From SZAS-79 sp031376265 (GTDB taxonomy: Bacteria; Pseudomonadota; Gammaproteobacteria; Burkholderiales; SG8-39), in contig JANMDK010000106.1 of the NCBI GenBank assembly GCA_031376265.1, positions 1 to 17,913 of the forward strand: a DNA stretch of 17,913 bases, written 5' to 3'. Made by a program: the position numbers and the translations under genes. Below, one piece after another: positions 14,584 to 17,913 of this stretch; within the stretch, counting starts at the first letter, position 1; each line of letters begins with the position of its first letter. A model generated the notes under the pieces. That model had not been told where the DNA came from and ran no database searches. It saw only the letters and a program-made list of their open reading frames with translations.

Positions 14584-14633
14584 ATTTTGGTAGGCCGTGG
14601 CGGGTTCGAACCGCCGACCAACGGATTAAAAGT
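14584..14633 (-). repeat. Attachment site copy 2: tRNA-Lys(UUU) 3' part
   Basis: Same 42 bases (14592-14633) as copy 1, with a normal A discriminator and CCA. The repeat ends exactly at the 5' edge of the anticodon loop, marking the likely crossover zone. The bases to the right (AGCTTAGTTAATC and so on, minus strand) look faintly like a D-arm, but the anticodon stem (GCCAA against TCCGT) and acceptor stem do not pair, so this is not a working tRNA gene. It joins elements A and B. Confidence 0.8.
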
Positions 14634-14680
14634 TGGCGCTGATTAACTAAGCTGTTGATATTGGCCCGCCCTCGCTCGCC

Positions 14681-14741
14681 AAAACGTGAGGACACTCGTC
14701 AAGCACTCCACGTTTTCCCCACGGTTTTCGTGGCTCCTCAC
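14681..14741. repeat. Cluster of overlapping inverted repeats near the element B end
   Basis: Three perfect pairs in 61 bases: AAAACGTG (14681-14688) with CACGTTTT (14709-14716); GTGAGGA (14686-14692) with TCCTCAC (14735-14741); CCACG (14719-14723) with CGTGG (14729-14733). The first two share GTG, so they cannot both form fully. It lies just after the stop of the 95-residue minus-strand gene and 48 bases from the attachment repeat. It could be a terminator, recombinase or replication-protein binding sites, or an origin. Confidence 0.45.
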
Positions 14742-14764
14742 CAGTTCTATTGCGCCGCTCACGG

Positions 14765-15052
14765 TTACTCGCGCTTCAAACTCTGAAATCCTTCGTTGCC
14801 AACAAAAATCGTGCGGCTGCTGTCCTGCTGAAGAAGTCCTGGTATTTCCCAGCAATCAAACAGCAGAAGAATCTCGTCGATTTCGTTGTCATCGACGAAT
14901 GCCTCTGAGACCTTAAGGAGAAGGCTGTTCTTCTCAATCTGCACCTTAAATCGTTGCGCCGATAAATTGAAGTCATTCGCCTGCTCAATACCGCTATTCG
15001 GAATGTGCTCCGCCAGGTACCGCTCAATGGCCGCGTACTTTTGTACTCTCAT
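14765..15052 (-). CDS. Hypothetical protein, 95 residues, element B
   Basis: I do not recognise it. Acidic and soluble, starting MRVQKYAAIERYLAEHI, with an alternating hydrophobic middle (FKVQIEKNSLLLKVSEAFV) that looks like beta strands, then an acidic helix (DDNEIDEILLLFD) and a polar tail. No signal peptide or membrane segment. AGAGAAAG upstream of the ATG is a fair ribosome binding site. It is the second gene of a minus-strand pair, 56 bases after the membrane protein at 15109-15528. AT-rich codons set it apart from the core genes. An overlapping frame in the same stretch looks like a shadow. Confidence 0.6.
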   Translation of the reverse strand: MRVQKYAAIERYLAEHIPNSGIEQANDFNLSAQRFKVQIEKNSLLLKVSEAFVDDNEIDEILLLFDCWEIPGLLQQDSSRTIFVGNEGFQSLKRE

Positions 15053-15108
15053 GGGACTTTCTCTTCGTAACTACTTTCCGATGCTTTCGTTTTGGTTGGC
15101 AGCAATTG

Positions 15109-15528
15109 CTACCGCTTCACAAGCGGATCGCGAAACGGCTCCAAAACATCCCACCAAGGCGCGTCCTTTTCCTTCTTTTCGTACCGAGCTTGCGAAATTT
15201 GCATCCAGGCTCGGTACGCCAAATCGCTAGCGGCGGAGTCATTGAAAACTTTGTCGCAATAGGCAAGGGGAATTCGCTCCGTATGACAGAATGCTTGTCG
15301 GTGTGCTGCAACGAATGCATACATTTCATGGCGCTCACGCTGCGTGGATTGACTCTCGTATCCAAATAGTGAGGCAACCATCAGATATAGCCCCCCCGGG
15401 ATTAAGGTCATGACGTAGACGCCGGTCAGCAGCACGGCTCCCAAAAAAGCGCCGATCAACCCTTTAAGAGCCAAATCAGCGAGGAGGTGAAAGAGTCTTT
15501 CAAAGGAAACTCGCAAGGGACCAATCAT
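15109..15528 (-). CDS. Small membrane-anchored hypothetical protein, element B
   Basis: 139 residues from the ATG at 15528, which has AAGG nine bases upstream; a GTG two codons earlier is possible. Residues about 20-55 form one long or two short membrane segments (ALKGLIGAFLGAVLLTGVYV, then GGLYLMVASLFGY). A soluble region of about 80 residues follows, with two Cys and many charged residues (QARYEKKEKDAPWWD). No family recognised. First of a minus-strand pair with the 95-residue gene, and divergent from the 263-residue gene across a 51-base gap that must hold both promoters. A run of seven G lies in its coding strand (15391-15397), a possible phase-variable spot, but the frame is intact. Confidence 0.6.
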   Translation of the reverse strand: MIGPLRVSFERLFHLLADLALKGLIGAFLGAVLLTGVYVMTLIPGGLYLMVASLFGYESQSTQRERHEMYAFVAAHRQAFCHTERIPLAYCDKVFNDSAASDLAYRAWMQISQARYEKKEKDAPWWDVLEPFRDPLVKR

Positions 15529-15579
15529 GTTCACCCGCCTTTTTCAAGGTTCGGCATACCTTGCCGCAAGTCTACGCCA

Positions 15580-16371
15580 ATGATGAGCTTGAAGAAACAA
15601 CACCTTCTACAACTTAAAATCGCGGCACTTGATTCAAGACGGAGTTCCGAAGAGTTGCGTCTTGAGCTTCAAAAAATGCCACGAGAGGTCCGCGAGAAAG
15701 TCTTGGGGTCCGGTTCGTGGTGGGCCTGGGCATACGAATTGTCAATCGTCCAGCATCAAGCATTGTTCTTCTGGTCAATTGGCCAGCTAGACAAGCTGCT
15801 TGCCGCACTTGACGCAAGTATGGATAAGAATCAAGCGGTTCTCGACTTCGTAAAAAGCTATCTGCCAGGCGAAGAAATAGACAGATTGTTCGAATTAGAA
15901 AGCGACGCATCCAGGAAAACGTTGGCTATGTCGTTGCTGCTGGCTTTGATGCGTCAAATTGAGTGCCTAGAAACAGAGGGGGGTTACATATCTGACCTAG
16001 TGCAGAAAGTGGCAAATCACGAAGACGAAGCATTGTTTAAAGCGCTGCACATTGACCGAACCCTGGTGAGCTGCCCTACAGTCGCGGCGCGCATAGCCCG
16101 CGCGGAAATTGAAGACGATAAATTATTTTTCGCAAATCTCGCGCGAGCGCTGAAGACGCGATGGAAAAAGAAGTCTCCACAAAAGAGAGAAGAGCACAAG
16201 GATCTGCGCATCATGCTGCAGGCCGCCTACGAATCGGGCCAACTGCAAAGAATGTCGATAACGGAAGCCGATGAGCTTTTTATAAAGGAGCTAGCGGTCT
16301 ATTCCGATGATGGCGAAGACCCGGCCCGTAGCCTTCAAAGATTTATACTTCGCTTTAAGAACAACAAGTAG
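15580..16371 (+). CDS. Helical hypothetical protein, 263 residues, element B
   Basis: Not recognised. Nearly all helix by eye, with heptad-like leucines at the N-terminus (LKKQHLLQLKIAALDSR), an aromatic patch GSWWAWAYEL, a Leu-rich middle (LAMSLLLALM, probably a buried helix rather than a membrane segment) and a basic stretch KTRWKKKSPQKREEHK near residue 195. No enzyme motif or zinc site. The start is ATG 15580 or the next codon ATG 15583; no strong ribosome binding site. The open frame reaches back to 15487, but that part covers the start of the divergent gene. The basic patch and place before a replication gene allow a DNA-binding role, but nothing proves it. Confidence 0.65.
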   Translation: MMSLKKQHLLQLKIAALDSRRSSEELRLELQKMPREVREKVLGSGSWWAWAYELSIVQHQALFFWSIGQLDKLLAALDASMDKNQAVLDFVKSYLPGEEIDRLFELESDASRKTLAMSLLLALMRQIECLETEGGYISDLVQKVANHEDEALFKALHIDRTLVSCPTVAARIARAEIEDDKLFFANLARALKTRWKKKSPQKREEHKDLRIMLQAAYESGQLQRMSITEADELFIKELAVYSDDGEDPARSLQRFILRFKNNK

Positions 16372-16393
16372 ACATCAAAGCGCGGTTTGGTGT
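16372..16393 (+). other. Hairpin directly after the 263-residue gene
   Basis: ACATCAAA and TTTGGTGT pair over eight positions (one U-G) around a GCGCGG loop, starting at the base after the stop codon. No T-run follows, so intrinsic termination is doubtful; it may protect the transcript 3' end. Confidence 0.25.
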
Positions 16394-16480
16394 CGTCGCC
16401 CGCGCAGGGCTTGGTGCATAGATTCCGTATCCGTCGCAGGACGCCAAATCGGCATGCCTGCCGTGGATATGGGGTAGTGC

Positions 16481-17860
16481 ATGTCTCAGGATCAACCTGG
16501 CCCAGGCAGGGCAAAACGGGAAATTGGGAACGATGGGCAAGTCGGCGAGCGGCCGGGTACGGACGCGCCAGCGCCCGCCCCGGCCGCCGGCGGCTTGGAT
16601 GCGCAGTCCAGTAACACAGCATCCAAGTCATACAAGGACAAGGAAGAACAACAGGAATGCCAGGTCAAAATCCTTCGGATGGGGATTGATAGCCTTTACC
16701 TGTCCTATTACGGGGAAATCGATCCTGAAATTGACCTGGAGTTGGGCCTCAAAAAGCTCCTAGCGCAAAGCCGGGGTGCCAAAGATAAGTCTCAGGCGCA
16801 ATGGGTGGTTAACGGCCATATCTTCGAAGTCTCCAGTAGAGGTCAGAGCGCCCAGGGACAGGGGGGATTCGCGTACATCCTCCAGGACAACGCTTTCAGG
16901 ATTTGCCTGTCCTCCAGCGGTAGTAGGTCGCTACCTTTGGCTTACGTCCAAGTGTCTAGCGAGTACCTGGCGCACGTTGGGCCGGAAGCTGCGACCCAGG
17001 CGCTTACCGAAGTCGTCGCCACTTTCGGCAATGCCGAGGAATTTCCGACCGTCAGCCGGGTGGACCTGTATGCAGATTTCCAGGCGAACGTGGATATTGA
17101 GACGTTCGGGCGCAAGGCCTGGATAACTCGGGCGGGAGCGTTCGCTTCCTACGCGGTAAAGGGCGAGTTTTCGGGCTACACCATCGGCGTGGGAGGGCCG
17201 ATTAGCAGCCGCCTTTACGACAAGACTCTAGAAATCCTCAAGAGTCACAAGACCTATCTTTTTGAGCTTTGGCGTCGTGCGGGCATGGACCCGGATCGCC
17301 ACGTATGGCGGCAGGAGTTCCAGGTCACGCGGGAAATCCTTCGGCAACTTCACATTCCGAGCTTTGAATCCTTGATTCGCAATCAAGGCGGCATCTGGGG
17401 CTATGCAACGCAGACCTGGCTTCGCCTGTGTATTCCGCAAGAGGGGGACAGCAATCGCGCGAGGTGGCAAACCCACCCGCTTTGGGAACGGCTTGCAAAT
17501 ATCCAGTGGCAGCTGGTCGATGTGCCACTTACCCGCACCTTCACCCCTGCCCGGGTTCCGTCGTTGGACAAGCTATACCGGATGCGTCACAGCCTGCTTA
17601 CCAGCTTCATGGCGAGCCAGGGAATGCGGGATGAGGCAGCGGGGGAGCGTGCATTCAGGGAGGGCGCTAGGGCGTTCCTGACCGCACGTTGCGAGGGCTT
17701 CGGAATCAGCTACGAGGAATGGTTCGGTCAAGATATTTCCGTCAAGGCGAAGAAGTTCAACACTCAGGCGAACATCCCCAGCCTGGAAGAAGACGCCGAA
17801 ACAAGCGACGAGGTAGACGCCGATGCAATCGACTACTTGCGCGCCACTCGGGGCGAGTAA
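16481..17860 (+). CDS. Rep_trans-like replication initiation protein
   Basis: 459 residues. A Pro/Ala/Gly-rich, probably disordered N-terminus (1-60) precedes a domain from about 62 to 400. Features match, by recall, the replication initiation factor family that includes RstA of filamentous phage and plasmid Reps: ILRMGIDSLYLSYYG opening, VSRVDLYADF in the middle, GYTIGVGG then SSRLYDKTLEI, and WRQEFQVTREIL. Such proteins nick the origin with a tyrosine for rolling-circle replication; I see no HUH motif and cannot point to the nicking tyrosine. The tail (last 40 residues) is acidic. The ATG is the first after an in-frame TAG; GGGG lies upstream. Its stop overlaps the next gene (TAATG). GC is near 53%, between cargo and core. 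It could also be a diverged relaxase-like protein. Confidence 0.6.
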   Translation: MSQDQPGPGRAKREIGNDGQVGERPGTDAPAPAPAAGGLDAQSSNTASKSYKDKEEQQECQVKILRMGIDSLYLSYYGEIDPEIDLELGLKKLLAQSRGAKDKSQAQWVVNGHIFEVSSRGQSAQGQGGFAYILQDNAFRICLSSSGSRSLPLAYVQVSSEYLAHVGPEAATQALTEVVATFGNAEEFPTVSRVDLYADFQANVDIETFGRKAWITRAGAFASYAVKGEFSGYTIGVGGPISSRLYDKTLEILKSHKTYLFELWRRAGMDPDRHVWRQEFQVTREILRQLHIPSFESLIRNQGGIWGYATQTWLRLCIPQEGDSNRARWQTHPLWERLANIQWQLVDVPLTRTFTPARVPSLDKLYRMRHSLLTSFMASQGMRDEAAGERAFREGARAFLTARCEGFGISYEEWFGQDISVKAKKFNTQANIPSLEEDAETSDEVDADAIDYLRATRGE

Positions 17861-17913
17861 TGAAACCGGGGAGCCGCTTCATCTGCCTCCTATTCGCTGC
17901 CTTACTAGAGAGC
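17860..17913 (+). CDS. Start of a gene with signal-peptide-like N-terminus (partial)
   Basis: Opens at an ATG that shares its A with the stop of the Rep-like gene (TAATG) and runs off the right edge after 18 codons. The residues MKPGSRFICLLFAALLES show a basic start and hydrophobic core with a Cys, like a signal or lipoprotein peptide. Nothing more can be said. Confidence 0.45.
   Translation, partial: MKPGSRFICLLFAALLES

Larger units (their letters stand above)
13073..14633. mobile_element. Decayed integrative element A at tRNA-Lys
   Basis: About 1.5 kb bounded by direct repeats of the tRNA-Lys 3' part. Content: a cyclase-like gene and the last quarter or less of a tyrosine integrase whose stop codon lies in the terminator hairpin next to the right repeat. 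Base composition is far lower in GC than spoT. It is too small and lacks a working integrase, so it cannot move by itself. Being farther from the expected intact tRNA than element B, it should be the older insertion. Confidence 0.65.
14592..17913. mobile_element. Integrative element B, left part (right end outside window)
   Basis: From attachment copy 2 to the window edge. It holds two small minus-strand genes, a helical unknown, a Rep_trans-like initiator and the start of another gene, with GC lower than the core and uneven along its length. No integrase for it is in the window; if the model is right it lies with the intact tRNA-Lys to the right. A replication initiator inside an integrated element suggests a phage satellite, filamentous-phage-like element or mobilisable element. 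Confidence 0.55.

Noticed and set aside
14584..14680. A complete tRNA-Lys gene at attachment copy 2
   Set aside because: The faint D-arm-like bases to the right do not give paired anticodon or acceptor stems.
14776..15027. 83-codon minus-strand frame overlapping the 95-residue gene
   Set aside because: Arg/Ser/Phe-rich shadow; the 95-residue frame has a better start, ribosome binding site and composition.
13281..15528. A full Pycsar pair made of the cyclase and the 139-residue membrane protein
   Set aside because: The membrane gene is on the other strand, beyond an attachment site and an integrase remnant, and has no visible cyclic nucleotide binding domain.
1..17913. CRISPR array or insertion sequence
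   Set aside because: No regularly spaced repeats and no transposase motif were seen; the only recombinase trace is the tyrosine integrase tail.

Overview
The window reads as a chromosomal segment of a GC-rich betaproteobacterium (Burkholderiales/Nitrosomonadales type, genus not determinable), joined at about 13.07 kb to mobile DNA of lower GC. The basis is the run thiS-thiG-trmB, hemW-rdgB-rph, yicC-gmk-rpoZ-spoT with protein motifs of that class. Core genes occupy 1-13.03 kb and look about two-thirds GC. The cargo beyond drops to roughly 42-47% GC in the lines I counted at 13.3-14.0 kb, and rises to about 53% in the replication-protein gene near 17 kb.

Core, left to right. On the minus strand lies a two-gene unit: a coiled-coil protein built of 36-residue repeats, translationally coupled (ATGA) to a GAF-GAF-PAS-adenylate cyclase that runs off the left edge. 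Divergent to it on the plus strand are thiS, thiG (thiamine thiazole synthesis) and trmB (tRNA m7G46). A tightly packed minus-strand operon follows, transcribed from about 8.96 kb down to 4.48 kb: Ser/Thr kinase, PP2C phosphatase, rph, rdgB, hemW. Several of its junctions overlap (phosphatase/rph by ATGA, rdgB/hemW by TGATG). Divergent from the kinase, behind an extended -10 promoter, is the plus-strand operon yicC, gmk (TTG start), rpoZ, spoT, linking RNA turnover, GMP phosphorylation, RNA polymerase omega and (p)ppGpp metabolism.

Mobile part. Directly after spoT lies the 3' part of a tRNA-Lys(UUU) gene on the minus strand, from the anticodon loop to the CCA. The same 42 bp recur exactly 1519 bp later. 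Each copy is followed, in tRNA orientation, by its own intrinsic terminator. I read them as attachment sites of two successive integrations at the same tRNA gene, whose intact copy should lie beyond the right edge. Element A (about 13.07-14.63 kb) is decayed. It holds one class III nucleotide cyclase-like gene with both purine-specifying residues replaced, and the last 75 codons of a tyrosine integrase. Element B (14.59 kb to beyond the window) holds a cluster of inverted repeats, two small minus-strand genes of unknown function (one membrane-anchored), a helical protein of unknown function, a Rep_trans-like replication initiator and the start of a further gene with a signal-peptide-like N-terminus.

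The most interesting candidate is the element A cyclase. It is a possible non-purine (Pycsar PycC-like) signalling enzyme without a visible effector, sitting in the same window as a canonical housekeeping adenylate cyclase. Family assignments come from recognised motifs, not from searches.
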